Counted from the stretch's first letter, positions 17,485-25,828 are shown. The stretch: DNA of 64,000 bases from an uncultured Roseobacter sp. (GCF_947495275.1 NZ_CANLYL010000016.1:46074-110073); one strand, 5' to 3'. Numbers and translations: made by a program. The notes: generated from the letters alone by a model not told the origin.

Positions 17485-18741
17485 TCAGGCGGCGGCGATT
17501 TCCTTCATGGCTGCCAGAAAGGTGCTGACCTCCTCGACGCTGTTATAGTGACACATGGAAACACGCACGGCGGCCTCCAGCCCCAATGGCGTCAGGATAT
17601 TGCCGGAATAGTGGTCGGCCTTGCGAATATGTGTCCGGATACCCTGCGCATTCAGGCGGGCAACGATATCTCCGGCAGGCACATCTTGCAGCGCAAAGCA
17701 TACCAGCCCTTCGCGCGCCGGATTATCCGCCCCTCCCAGAATGGTGACGCCCGGCAGTTCCGTCAGACCCGGCAGATTGCCGACGCCGGTCAGCATTGCG
17801 CCCGTTAAAGCCTGTTCATGGGCGTGAATTGCGGCACCTGCGGCCTCCAACCGGGTGCGGGGGTCATCGCTGTCGCTGTGCTGGTCCCCCAGCCAGTCAA
17901 GATAGGAAACAACATCGCAGAATGTAGCGTATGATCCTGTGTCGCGCGTGCCCATCTCCCAGTTTTGCCGGGGGCCATCGGTCAGTTGCTCCAGCGGCAG
18001 CGCTGTCATCCGCTCCGAGACCCAGGCCACGCCATAGCCGTGACGTGAAAACATCTTGTACGGGGAGACAACATATCCGTCGATGTCGTAGCTGCGAATG
18101 TCGATAGCACCGTGGCTCGCGTGCTGTATCCCGTCGACAAAGAGTATCGCCTCCGGGGCCACCTGCCGGATGGCCGCTGAAATACCGGCCACATCATTGG
18201 CGATGCCGGTCACGGGCGATGTGTGCAGAATGGTTGCCACCCGCACATCGGCAGTCATGCGCGCGGCATAAGCTTCCGGTGACACCGATCCCGTCGCCTT
18301 GTCATGTGGCACCGAGATGTAGTCTTTTCCCGCCATTCCGGCCCAATGGGTTGCCGCGGACCGGGACGCGGGATGCTCAACCGTTGAGCCGATGACCGCG
18401 CCACCCGGTTTGGACCCCATGACTGCGGTGCGGATCAACCGGAAGGACAGTTCCGTACCGCTTTCACCCACAAAATACTGACCACCATCAGCATTGAAAA
18501 ACGTGGCCATATCCCTTTTGGCGAGATTGATGCGATCCACCAGCGCGTGGGCTGCGGGGTTGTCACGCCCCTGATTGTCGGGAAGGGCCGCAAACAAGGC
18601 TGACGTTTCCACAACGGAATTCAATGTCAGCGCGCCACCGGCGTTTTCGAAAAAGATGCGCGGGCCCTGAAAGGGGCAGCTTTCCACATGCGCGAACCTG
18701 CCGCGAATTTCGGACATTAAAGCAGGAGAAAAGGCCGCCAT
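17485..18741 (-). CDS. Class V aminotransferase / cysteine-desulfurase-like enzyme
   Basis: A PLP fold-type I protein of 418 residues. The cofactor-binding Asp203 is in LFVDGIQHASHG, and the Schiff-base Lys229 is in VSPYKMFSRHGYG. The C-terminal CHYNSVEEVSTFLAAM matches the SufS/CsdA-like subfamily, but I see no desulfurase active-site cysteine loop, so transamination, racemisation or lyase activity is as likely. It starts 97 nt from the divergent channel gene and lies upstream of the M20 deacylase. Confidence 0.87.
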   Translation of the reverse strand: MAAFSPALMSEIRGRFAHVESCPFQGPRIFFENAGGALTLNSVVETSALFAALPDNQGRDNPAAHALVDRINLAKRDMATFFNADGGQYFVGESGTELSFRLIRTAVMGSKPGGAVIGSTVEHPASRSAATHWAGMAGKDYISVPHDKATGSVSPEAYAARMTADVRVATILHTSPVTGIANDVAGISAAIRQVAPEAILFVDGIQHASHGAIDIRSYDIDGYVVSPYKMFSRHGYGVAWVSERMTALPLEQLTDGPRQNWEMGTRDTGSYATFCDVVSYLDWLGDQHSDSDDPRTRLEAAGAAIHAHEQALTGAMLTGVGNLPGLTELPGVTILGGADNPAREGLVCFALQDVPAGDIVARLNAQGIRTHIRKADHYSGNILTPLGLEAAVRVSMCHYNSVEEVSTFLAAMKEIAAA

Positions 18742-18838
18742 AAGGGCTCCATCACATAATCAATTTGGAACTCATTCAGTCGTAACCGTGTTGAGTGTCA
18801 AGCGGCGTCGGCGTTTCCGGCGCTTTGAGGGAGGACAT

Positions 18839-19663
18839 ATGAATAAAACCACTGCCCGGGACGAGAGACAAGAAGAAGCCTCGGTTCAGGAAGCCACGGC
18901 ACTTGCACCCAAACTGATCTACGAAGTCATTCGCCGTGAGGGCGAGGAAGAAATGGCGCGTCCCAAGCGGTCGCTGATCTGGTCGGGCATTGCGGCTGGC
19001 GTGATGATCAGCCTGTCTGTCCTGGGCGAAGCTATTTTCCGCACCTACCTTCCACCTTCCAAAAGCAGCTACCTGATTGAAAACCTGGGCTACTCTTTGG
19101 GCTTTCTCGCAGTCATCATGGGCCGGATGCAGCTTTTTACCGAGAATACGATCACGACGGTCCTGCCGGTAATGGTGGCGCGAACCTGGTACTCACTGGG
19201 CTGTATGTTGCGCCTTTGGACCATTGTCATGAGCGCAAATGTGGTCGGGGCCTTCGCGGTTGCCGCTCTGTTTGTCTTCACGCCCGCGATTGCCCCAGAG
19301 GTTATGAAGGCTGTCGTTGACTTGTCGCATCATGCCACGGGCATGGGTGCAAACGCGGCGTTCTGGAGGGCAATTCCTGCGGGCGTGATCGTTGCCCTCA
19401 TTGTCTGGATGTTGCCACAGGCCGATAGTGCTAAGTTCTTTATCGTTCTGATATTCACATGGCTGATCGCGGCGGGCGATTTCACTCATATCGTTGCGGG
19501 TTCGGTCGAGATGGCCGTTCTGGTCTGGATGGGGGAGTTGTCGGCTTCCGGAGCTATTGGCGGGTTCTTCATACCGGTTCTGGCAGGCAACATCATCGGA
19601 GGCACTGTGATTTTTGCGCTTATGGCCTGGGGGCAGGTGCGCGACGAGCTTCCCGAAGAATAA
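18839..19663 (+). CDS. Formate/nitrite transporter (FNT) family channel, YfdC-like
   Basis: The 274-residue protein has a charged cytoplasmic N-terminus of about 40 residues followed by six hydrophobic helices. The FNT hallmarks are the first-repeat region GRMQLFTENTITTVLPV and the second-repeat pore segment LIAAGDFTHIVAGSVEM. FNT channels pass small monovalent anions; the YfdC subgroup has no firm substrate. ATG 18839 follows GAGGGAGGA. The upstream GGAAC at 18767 with GTT at 18790 has an 18-nt gap, so EcfG control is only possible. Confidence 0.88.
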   Translation: MNKTTARDERQEEASVQEATALAPKLIYEVIRREGEEEMARPKRSLIWSGIAAGVMISLSVLGEAIFRTYLPPSKSSYLIENLGYSLGFLAVIMGRMQLFTENTITTVLPVMVARTWYSLGCMLRLWTIVMSANVVGAFAVAALFVFTPAIAPEVMKAVVDLSHHATGMGANAAFWRAIPAGVIVALIVWMLPQADSAKFFIVLIFTWLIAAGDFTHIVAGSVEMAVLVWMGELSASGAIGGFFIPVLAGNIIGGTVIFALMAWGQVRDELPEE

Positions 19664-19673
19664 CGTTAACTGC

Positions 19674-19699
19674 GGAACCCAACGGCAGGTCAGCGCGTT
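19674..19699 (+). promoter_or_regulatory. EcfG-type stress promoter upstream of the PLDc_N gene
   Basis: GGAAC at 19674-19678, a 17-nt spacer, and CGTT at 19696-19699 match the alphaproteobacterial EcfG consensus GGAAC-N16/17-CGTT. The start codon of the downstream gene is 30 nt beyond the -10 element. Confidence 0.75.
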
Positions 19700-19728
19700 A
19701 GTCAGATGAAACTCTAAAGGAGGAATTC

Positions 19729-19920
19729 ATGTTTGAATATGCTGGTATCGGGGGATTGATCGTGCTGGCCCTGAACATCTGGGCGATTGTTTCGATCATC
19801 GGCTCTGGCGTTGCAAACGGCAAGAAAGTGCTGTGGATTCTGCTGGTTCTGGTCCTGCCCATCATTGGCTTTGTGATCTGGTTCCTGATCGGTCCGCGGT
19901 CCTCGAAAATGGCCGTCTGA
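19729..19920 (+). CDS. Small PLDc_N-type membrane protein
   Basis: The 63-residue protein has two membrane helices (about residues 5-26 and 33-54) and the PLDc_N signature near its end, LPIIGFVIWFLIGPRSSK. This is the N-terminal membrane module of cardiolipin synthases found without the catalytic part. AAAGGAGGAATTC precedes the ATG. An EcfG-type promoter lies directly upstream, and the YihY/BrkB gene follows after 18 nt, so both are probably stress-induced membrane proteins. Confidence 0.85.
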   Translation: MFEYAGIGGLIVLALNIWAIVSIIGSGVANGKKVLWILLVLVLPIIGFVIWFLIGPRSSKMAV

Positions 19921-19938
19921 TGTGATACCGAAAGGTCT

Positions 19939-20826
19939 ATGAACCTTTCAGCAACCCGCCATGTGATCTCTGCGACCTTCGCCCAGATCACGCGCAACAA
20001 CCTCGGCCTTATTGCGGCCGGGGTTGCGTTTTATTCCATGTTGTCGGTTTTTCCCGCCCTCGCCGCGCTGATCGCAGTGCTGAGCCTGATCGCTGATCCG
20101 GCCGTTGTGATCGTGCAGCTGGAAGAGATTCGCGGTCTGATGCCGGACGCCGTTTATAACATCCTGAACACGCAGATTGTTGGGCTTGTTAGCACCAGTT
20201 CCGACACCCTGGGCTGGGCCGGGGCCGTTTCACTGGGCGTGGCCTTATGGTCCGCACGAGCAGGTGTCGGCGCGATGATGCACGGTCTCAATCTCGTTTA
20301 TGATACGCGGGGCCGCGCCACGCTGCGGCACTACCTGCGCGCGCTGCTCCTGACCATCTCTCTCTTGGGGGTGGGGGTCGTTTCGCTGATGACCGTGGTT
20401 GTGGCCCCGGTCGCGCTTTCATTTATACCGTTGGGCAACATAACGAGCATCATCATTGAATTTCTCAGGTGGAGCGTCGCCATCGCGGTGATTTTCGCAG
20501 GTATTGGCTTGCTCTACCGCTTTGGACCCAATCGCAGCGGCATACGCATTGGCTGGCTGACGCCAGGGGCCGTCATGGCGGGCACGTCCTGGGCCATCTT
20601 GTCGATCGCGTTTTCCTTTTATGTATCGCATTTTGGAAATTACAACGAAGTCTACGGCTCAATCGGTGCCGTTATCGCCATGTTGATTTGGTTATGGATC
20701 AGCAGTTTTCTGGTCCTGCTTGGCGCAGCCCTGAATGCTGAAGTTGAAAAGCAGCGCGCGAAAGATGAAACGCCGCGGAGCGATCCATATTTGGCACAGG
20801 TCGGATCCGGCGAGGCCGCGCAATAG
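19939..20826 (+). CDS. YihY/virulence factor BrkB family membrane protein
   Basis: This integral membrane protein of 295 residues has about six helices. Family features include an N-terminal region with NNLGLIAAGVAFYSMLSVFP, and later RFGPNRSGIRIGWLTPGAV and YGSIGAVIAMLIWLWISS. The biochemical role of the family is unsettled; the old assignment as RNase BN is incorrect. It is co-transcribed with the PLDc_N gene and therefore probably under EcfG. Confidence 0.9.
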   Translation: MNLSATRHVISATFAQITRNNLGLIAAGVAFYSMLSVFPALAALIAVLSLIADPAVVIVQLEEIRGLMPDAVYNILNTQIVGLVSTSSDTLGWAGAVSLGVALWSARAGVGAMMHGLNLVYDTRGRATLRHYLRALLLTISLLGVGVVSLMTVVVAPVALSFIPLGNITSIIIEFLRWSVAIAVIFAGIGLLYRFGPNRSGIRIGWLTPGAVMAGTSWAILSIAFSFYVSHFGNYNEVYGSIGAVIAMLIWLWISSFLVLLGAALNAEVEKQRAKDETPRSDPYLAQVGSGEAAQ

Positions 20827-20859
20827 CCGCGACAGACGGTCACGCCCCCGCATAAGACC

Positions 20860-20884
20860 GGAACAATCTACCTCCGCGCCTGTT
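20860..20884 (+). promoter_or_regulatory. EcfG-type stress promoter of dps
   Basis: GGAAC at 20860-20864, 17-nt spacer, GTT at 20882-20884. The dps ATG is 32 nt downstream with AAAGGAG between. The good match fits the known control of dps by the general stress response in alphaproteobacteria. Confidence 0.75.
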
Positions 20885-20916
20885 TCTCCTTTGACGAAAA
20901 TAAAAGGAGAAACAGC

Positions 20917-21414
20917 ATGACGAGCGCTTTGAACGTAGTTCCTGAAACCACGGATATCAGCACCGGTGTCAAGGACGCCGAAGCGATGGCCAAGGGTCTG
21001 GAAAACGCTTTGGCGGACACCTATCGCCTCATTTTCAAAACCCATGCGACGCACTGGAACGTGGAAGGACCGTTGTTTTACTCGGTCCACAATCTGACCG
21101 AGACCCAGTACCAGAACCTTTTTGACGCGGCAGATGATATTGCTGAACGCATTCGCGCGTTGGGCCAGCTGGCGCCGTCGACTTTATCGTCAATTGTTGC
21201 GAATTCGGTCATTCAGGATGACGAAGCCCCGGCCTCGGCGGGTGACGCATGTGAGGCGCTTGCCGCTGATCATGAGCGCGTAGCGCACAGGTTGCATGCT
21301 TTGATCAAGATCGCGGGCGAGCACGGTGACCCGGTCACCGAAGATATGGCGACAGAGCGCGCGGCGTTCCATGAAAAAGCTGCGTGGATGCTGCGGTCCA
21401 TCGCCAAAACCTGA
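20917..21414 (+). CDS. dps: Dps-family ferritin-like DNA protection protein
   Basis: Dps forms a dodecamer that oxidises and stores iron with peroxide and protects DNA. The 165-residue protein has the ferroxidase signature: KTHATHWNVEGPLFYSVHNL supplies the His ligands, and FDAADDIAERIRALG supplies Asp/Glu ligands from the next subunit. The N-terminal tail is short and weakly charged, so DNA binding may be modest. It has its own EcfG-type promoter and a strong terminator, and converges on phyR. Confidence 0.94.
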   Translation: MTSALNVVPETTDISTGVKDAEAMAKGLENALADTYRLIFKTHATHWNVEGPLFYSVHNLTETQYQNLFDAADDIAERIRALGQLAPSTLSSIVANSVIQDDEAPASAGDACEALAADHERVAHRLHALIKIAGEHGDPVTEDMATERAAFHEKAAWMLRSIAKT

Positions 21415-21425
21415 CGTTTATGGTG

Positions 21426-21457
21426 AAACGCCCCGCTAATTGGCGGGGCGTTTTTTT
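21426..21457. terminator. Rho-independent terminator between dps and phyR
   Basis: Stem AAACGCCCCGC with GCGGGGCGTTT (11 bp, 6-nt loop) is followed on the plus strand by a run of T to 21457. It terminates dps; it may also stop the convergent phyR transcript, whose stop codon is within 40 nt. Confidence 0.9.
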
Positions 21458-21459
21458 GG

Positions 21460-22269
21460 TCAGGCTTTCAACGTTTCGGTCGATGAAAAGAACATCGCCT
21501 GGCTGACCGCAGAAATAACCTGATCTTCCGTGTAGGGTTTGGAGATCAAAAAAGCCGGTTCGTGTTTGTCGCCTGTCAACAGACGCTCCGGGAAGGCAGT
21601 GATGAAGATCACGGGTCGCTCCCCGAGGTTCGCCATGAGGTCGTTTACCGCGTCAATGCCCGACGAGTTATCTGCCAGTTGGATGTCGGCAAGGATAAGG
21701 TCGGGTGCGTCAGCGGCGCCCAGGGCCACGGCTTCGTCTCTTGTACGCGCCACGCCGGTAACTCTGTGGCCCATCTCGGACACGATGCTTTCGATGTCCA
21801 TGGCGATGATCGCTTCATCTTCGATGATCATGACCGACCCTGATACGGCATCCGCCATCTCGCGACGCGCAATCTGAACCAGTTCTTCGGCTTCGGACTG
21901 ATCAATGCCGATGATGCTGGCAATCTCACCAAAGGTGAATCCTTCGATGCTGTGCAAAAGCAACGCTTCGCGGCTGTTGGCAGTCAGTTTCGCAAGATGC
22001 TTCTGGGCGCGGGCTTTCAGGCCGCTTTCGCCCTCATCAATGGGGGCACCAGCACTGGACCAGATGCTGAAAAGCACACGGAAGACACCGGTTTTTACAG
22101 AAACACCATCCAGCACTGAACGATCTGTCAGAATCGTTTCCAAAGCTGCCGCGGCAAAACGGTCACCGCTGCTCTGGCTGCCCGTCATCGCCCGCGCGAA
22201 ACGGCGCAGGTAGGGCAGGATATTTCCCAACTCTACGCTGATGTCCGGGTTTGCAGTCGCATCCGACAT
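21460..22269 (-). CDS. phyR: Anti-anti-sigma response regulator of the general stress response
   Basis: PhyR carries a sigma-like domain fused to a receiver. When phosphorylated, the sigma-like domain binds NepR and frees EcfG. This 269-residue protein has sigma-2/sigma-4-like regions up to about residue 140 (SREALLLHSIEGFTFGEIAS) and a receiver from residue 145 with acidic pocket EDE, phospho-acceptor Asp195 (LILADIQL) and Lys244. The start ATG 22269 follows AAGGAAG; the longer frame to 22386 runs through the promoter. It is divergent from nepR across a palindromic EcfG promoter. Confidence 0.95.
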   Translation of the reverse strand: MSDATANPDISVELGNILPYLRRFARAMTGSQSSGDRFAAAALETILTDRSVLDGVSVKTGVFRVLFSIWSSAGAPIDEGESGLKARAQKHLAKLTANSREALLLHSIEGFTFGEIASIIGIDQSEAEELVQIARREMADAVSGSVMIIEDEAIIAMDIESIVSEMGHRVTGVARTRDEAVALGAADAPDLILADIQLADNSSGIDAVNDLMANLGERPVIFITAFPERLLTGDKHEPAFLISKPYTEDQVISAVSQAMFFSSTETLKA

Positions 22270-22297
22270 AAGAAATCTTCCTTTTTTTGACTTTTCT

Positions 22298-22331
22298 CGG
22301 AACCAAACCCGCAGTGAGGGGTTTGGTTCCG
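22298..22331. promoter_or_regulatory. Palindromic bidirectional EcfG-type promoter between phyR and nepR
   Basis: Arms CGGAACCAAACCC (22298-22310) and GGGTTTGGTTCCG (22319-22331) are perfect 13-bp inverted repeats around GCAGTGAG. On each strand this gives GGAAC, 17 nt, GTTT, so one element can direct EcfG transcription towards both phyR and nepR-ecfG, producing autoregulation of the whole circuit. Confidence 0.8.
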
Positions 22332-22377
22332 ATGCAGGTGGGATATTTTTTAACCTTCTCGGGGAATTAACAGCAGT

Positions 22378-22536
22378 ATGTCTCAATCAAACGCGAACCG
22401 GAAACGCGAAAGCGTGATCGACGAAAATTTAAAGCGGGTCTACGAGGAAGCGCTCGATGAGGGTGTTCCGGACCGGTTCAAGGATTTGCTGAACGCGCTC
22501 AAGCAACAGGACCAACCCAAGGGCAGCCTGAAATGA
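22378..22536 (+). CDS. nepR: NepR anti-sigma factor
   Basis: This 52-residue protein matches the short NepR family in its core: IDENLKRVYEEALDEGVPDR followed by FKDLLNALK. These two helices clamp EcfG and are captured by phosphorylated PhyR. The gene runs from ATG 22378 and its stop overlaps the ecfG start (ATGA at 22533). It sits between phyR and ecfG, the canonical arrangement. Confidence 0.93.
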   Translation: MSQSNANRKRESVIDENLKRVYEEALDEGVPDRFKDLLNALKQQDQPKGSLK

Positions 22537-23090
22537 GCGAACCTGATCCTCGCGATGCGCTGGTCGAGCATCTGCCTGCCATGCGCGCCTTTGCCATCAG
22601 TCTCACGCGGAATGGCGCAACGGCCGACGACATGGTGCAGGACACTTTGGTCAAGGCCTGGACCAACATCGACAAGTTCCAAGCCGGGACAAACATGCGG
22701 GCCTGGTTGTTCACGATCCTGCGCAACACCTATTATTCTTCGAGACGCAAGGCAAAACGGGAAGTCGCGGACGTAGACGGCACGCATACGGAGGCGTTGG
22801 CGGAAAAACCGGCTCATGACGGGCGCTTGCAAATGACCGACTTCCGCGATGCATTTGCGCAGTTAAGTGACGAACAGCGCGAGGCTCTTTTGCTGGTAGG
22901 TGCCTCAGGGTTTTCTTATGAGGAAGCGGCAGACATGTGCGGTGTGGCCGTGGGGACGATCAAAAGTCGTACCAATCGGGCGCGCCTGCGTCTTGCCGAG
23001 CTGATGCATCTGGCTGACGATGAGGCGCTGGAGATGACAGATGATGCGACTATGTCTGTGCTGACGGCGTCCAAGGCGGCATCTTTCTAA
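22533..23090 (+). CDS. ecfG: ECF sigma factor of the general stress response
   Basis: The 185-residue protein is an ECF15 (EcfG)-type sigma factor. Region 2 is in ALVEHLPAMRAFAISLTRN and the DDMVQDTLVKAW stretch, and region 4 is the helix-turn-helix SGFSYEEAADMCGVAVGTIK. It would direct RNA polymerase to GGAAC-N16/17-CGTT promoters, several of which are present within 4 kb. It is translationally coupled to nepR, which keeps sigma and anti-sigma in proportion. Confidence 0.94.
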   Translation: MSEPDPRDALVEHLPAMRAFAISLTRNGATADDMVQDTLVKAWTNIDKFQAGTNMRAWLFTILRNTYYSSRRKAKREVADVDGTHTEALAEKPAHDGRLQMTDFRDAFAQLSDEQREALLLVGASGFSYEEAADMCGVAVGTIKSRTNRARLRLAELMHLADDEALEMTDDATMSVLTASKAASF

Positions 23091-23092
23091 TC

Positions 23093-24820
23093 ATGACCGG
23101 CGGTTTTCTGGATGGCGATGTCTTTCGGGGTCTCGCTTTCCGCATTCTGATTTTTCTGTCACTTGCACTGCTACCGTTTGGGTTGATCGCCGTCGTCCAG
23201 ACGCGAGAGATCGCACGCCAGGCCGAAATCTCGACAGAGCTGTCCCTGATCGGGTTGACGGAACAGGCCTCCGGCGCGGAACGGACCATTATTCAGGAGG
23301 GTTTTGGTGCCGCAGAAGCGCTCAGCTCTATCATTCGTCTGTTTGGCGATGACACTGAAGCCTGTGTGTCTTTTCTGAGAAACTACAAGAATGCGTCTGA
23401 TCGCTATTCACTTGTGGGGTATCTGCCGGCTGATGGCATGATGACCTGTTCGTCTGACGGTGGCATTTATGATTTCAGCGCCTATCCGGATTTCGACAAG
23501 GCGATTGATGCACCGGAACGGGCTGTCACGCTGAGCACAACTGGACCGGTAAGCCAGCAACCGGTTCTGGTTATGACGCATCCCTTTTTCGAGGGGGACA
23601 TATTTGCGGGTTTCATGGCCTTATCCGTCCCCCTGTCCGCGCTGCGGGATCTTCCCGAACAACCCATAGAACTACGCCCCGCCGATCTGGTGATTTTCGG
23701 GGCCGGGGGTGAAGTTGTCGCCTCCGAAAGACCACGTCTTGTGACCGAGGCCGATCTGCCGCTCAACCGAAGTCTGAAAACGCTCATCGGGAACAAAGCT
23801 GTTGTATTTGAAGATGTAAACACTGAAGGCGAAGAACGCGTCTATGCGGTGGTGTCCATTGTGCCGGGGGTGACCTACGCCATGAGCATCTGGCAACGTG
23901 AGGAAATCATTGCAAGCGTGCACCAGTCCGGGACGCTCAGCATTTTCCTTCCCATCCTGATGTGGCTTGCGAGCCTTGTCGTGGCATTCTGGGCCATCAA
24001 CCGGCTTGCGATCCGCTACATTCGCAAACTTGGACGCCAGATGCGTATTTTCGCTTTTAATCGTTCCCTGCCGCGCTCGACGATGGGGCAGGGCGTGCCG
24101 CGAGAATTCGTTGAAATCCAACGGGCTTTCATAGGTATGGCCGATTCAATCATACGCGACGAAGCTTCCCTGGAGGATTCCTTGCGCGAAAAGAACATCC
24201 TGCTCAAGGAAGTGCATCACCGCGTCAAAAATAACCTGCAACTGATCTCTTCGATTATGAACATGCAGATACGTCGCGCCAAATCCGAAGACGCCCGATT
24301 TGTGCTGAAAAGATTACAGGAACGTATTCTGTCGCTGGCGACGGTTCACAAGAACCTCTACCAAAGTGACGGCCTGGAACGCGTGGATGCAGGGGCCCTT
24401 GTCGAAGAAATCGTCGGGCAATTATTGGTGGTCGGCCTTCCCGCAGGCTCTTCCGTTGAAATTGAGCAGTCCTACGAGGCCGTGAAATTGGATACCGATG
24501 ACGCCGCTCCGTTGACGCTATTGGTTTCGGAAACCGTTACCAACGCGATGAAATACATTGGTGTTCCCGATGCTAAAAACCCGGCCTTCCTGAAGATATC
24601 CTTGGCACAGACCGACCCCGAGACAGCGGATTTCACGATCATCAATAGTGTCGGCAACGCATCTAGTGCTGCCGAAGGAACGGGCCTTGGCAGCCAACTG
24701 ATCAACGCCTTTGCGCGACAGCTCAATGCGCAGGTGGATGTGACAGCAAAAGACAATGTTCATGCCTTGACCGTGACCTTCCCGGTCCCGCACAGGATTA
24801 AACCTATTCAAGATTACTAA
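23093..24820 (+). CDS. Membrane sensor histidine kinase (HisKA_2 type), probable PhyR kinase
   Basis: The 575-residue protein has a membrane helix near 15-35, a periplasmic sensor region of about 245 residues, a second helix near 281-302, a HAMP-like linker, and a HisKA_2 phosphorylation site EVHHRVKNNLQL (His375/376). A HATPase domain follows, with the N box in SETVTNAMKYIG and a glycine box GTGLGSQLI. Kinases of this class linked to phyR control PhyR phosphorylation in other alphaproteobacteria. It starts 2 nt after ecfG. The stimulus is unknown. Confidence 0.92.
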   Translation: MTGGFLDGDVFRGLAFRILIFLSLALLPFGLIAVVQTREIARQAEISTELSLIGLTEQASGAERTIIQEGFGAAEALSSIIRLFGDDTEACVSFLRNYKNASDRYSLVGYLPADGMMTCSSDGGIYDFSAYPDFDKAIDAPERAVTLSTTGPVSQQPVLVMTHPFFEGDIFAGFMALSVPLSALRDLPEQPIELRPADLVIFGAGGEVVASERPRLVTEADLPLNRSLKTLIGNKAVVFEDVNTEGEERVYAVVSIVPGVTYAMSIWQREEIIASVHQSGTLSIFLPILMWLASLVVAFWAINRLAIRYIRKLGRQMRIFAFNRSLPRSTMGQGVPREFVEIQRAFIGMADSIIRDEASLEDSLREKNILLKEVHHRVKNNLQLISSIMNMQIRRAKSEDARFVLKRLQERILSLATVHKNLYQSDGLERVDAGALVEEIVGQLLVVGLPAGSSVEIEQSYEAVKLDTDDAAPLTLLVSETVTNAMKYIGVPDAKNPAFLKISLAQTDPETADFTIINSVGNASSAAEGTGLGSQLINAFARQLNAQVDVTAKDNVHALTVTFPVPHRIKPIQDY

Positions 24821-24836
24821 TTTGCAAAGGTTTTAT

Positions 24837-24862
24837 GGAACTATGCATGCTGGAGCCGCGTT
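24837..24862 (+). promoter_or_regulatory. EcfG-type stress promoter upstream of a 36-residue membrane protein
   Basis: GGAAC at 24837-24841, 17-nt spacer, CGTT at 24859-24862, then the start codon at 24896. The match to consensus is as good as for dps. Confidence 0.7.
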
Positions 24863-24895
24863 GGCCCCACGAACACTGAAGAAAGGAACCCCGAC

Positions 24896-25006
24896 ATGTC
24901 GACAGACTTGTTCTTGTACGGGCTTTCCATTCTGACTGTGGTTGCGCTGATTGTTTTTGTTATGACAAACGAAGGCAAAAACGAGCGTGGTGATGACGGT
25001 GAATAA
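24896..25006 (+). CDS. 36-residue single-helix membrane protein, probably stress-induced
   Basis: The short frame begins MSTDLFLYGLSILTVVALIV and ends with a charged tail rich in Asn, Glu, Lys and Asp. One membrane helix covers about residues 5-23, so the tail is probably cytoplasmic. AAAGGAAC lies about 9 nt before the ATG, and an EcfG-type promoter lies 34 nt upstream. I do not recognise the family. Gene status rests on promoter, ribosome-binding site and a clean hydrophobic segment. Confidence 0.6.
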   Translation: MSTDLFLYGLSILTVVALIVFVMTNEGKNERGDDGE

Positions 25007-25095
25007 AGTAGACTCGTGATTGCTTTGACCATTGTTGGCCGTTTGGATTGACCAGGCAGCCGCCATCCTCGGCGGATGGAAGCCAAACACCTAAG

Positions 25096-25124
25096 AACCC
25101 CGGCTGCCACGTGCGGTCGGGGTT
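25096..25124. terminator. Stem-loop at the 3' ends of the small membrane gene and the XRE gene
   Basis: AACCCCG (25096-25102) pairs with CGGGGTT (25118-25124) across a 15-nt loop. It sits between two convergent genes and may serve both, but no T-run is present. Confidence 0.35.
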
Positions 25125-25131
25125 ATCAGTT

Positions 25132-25806
25132 TCAGAAACTGGGTGGTGTGCAGGCGCTGATGATCACACAGTCCTCATTGCCCAGATTCCGGAACCGATG
25201 CGGGAGCCTGCTGTTGAAAAGGTAACCATCTCCCGGCCCCAGAAGGCTGACCTCATCATCCACCGTGATCTCAATCTGACCTTGGATTATGACGCCAGCT
25301 TCTTCCGCGTCGTGGCTTAACAATTCAGGCCCTGTATCCGCGCCCGGCGCGTATCGCTCGTGCAATACCTGGAGTGAATGATCCTGTGCATTGCCCAGCT
25401 GCCGCAGAGACAATAGCTGTGCCTCGGGTCCTTCCAACTCTGGCGGTGCGATCTCCGTGAACTCACCAGCAGCATAAAAATACTTGCTTTGCGTCGTTTC
25501 CTCGATGGTTGCAAAAAACTCCGCCATGGAAATCTGGATGGCATCCAGAAGGCTCTTCAAAGAGGCGACAGAGGGGCTTGTCTTGTTCTGTTCGATCAGC
25601 GAGATGGTGCCATTGGTCAAGCCCGCACGTGTGGCAAGTTCCCGCTGGGAAAGTCCGCGTTTTTTACGGATTGCGCGAAGCCGGTGTCCGATGTCCAAAG
25701 GGCGATATCCTCGTCGAGCGTGTGACGTATTGGTTTTACTTGGGTTTTTAGACAGCAGCTTGCCGGAAGTCTCAATCTTTTTCTTTTTTGCCCGACACGG
25801 GGTCAT
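25132..25806 (-). CDS. XRE-cupin transcriptional regulator (PuuR-like)
   Basis: The 224-residue protein has a Lys-rich N-terminal tail of about 35 residues, an XRE helix-turn-helix (IRKKRGLSQRELATRAGLTN and SLIEQNKTSPSV) and a C-terminal cupin sensor (EEAGVIIQGQIEI, then SRLPHRFRNLG). Members such as PuuR repress putrescine and GABA catabolism. It is divergent from gabT, so repression of gabT with a small-molecule inducer is the natural prediction. No ribosome-binding site stands out before ATG 25806. Confidence 0.9.
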   Translation of the reverse strand: MTPCRAKKKKIETSGKLLSKNPSKTNTSHARRGYRPLDIGHRLRAIRKKRGLSQRELATRAGLTNGTISLIEQNKTSPSVASLKSLLDAIQISMAEFFATIEETTQSKYFYAAGEFTEIAPPELEGPEAQLLSLRQLGNAQDHSLQVLHERYAPGADTGPELLSHDAEEAGVIIQGQIEITVDDEVSLLGPGDGYLFNSRLPHRFRNLGNEDCVIISACTPPSF

Positions 25807-25828
25807 TTTTTGCGGTGCAGAATCCCGA

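Noticed and set aside
18767..18792. EcfG-like GGAAC...GTT before the FNT channel gene
   Set aside because: The spacer is 18 nt rather than 16-17 and the C before GTT is missing; kept only as a remark.
19939..20826. Ribonuclease BN
   Set aside because: Old label for the YihY family; the sequence is an integral membrane protein without nuclease motifs.
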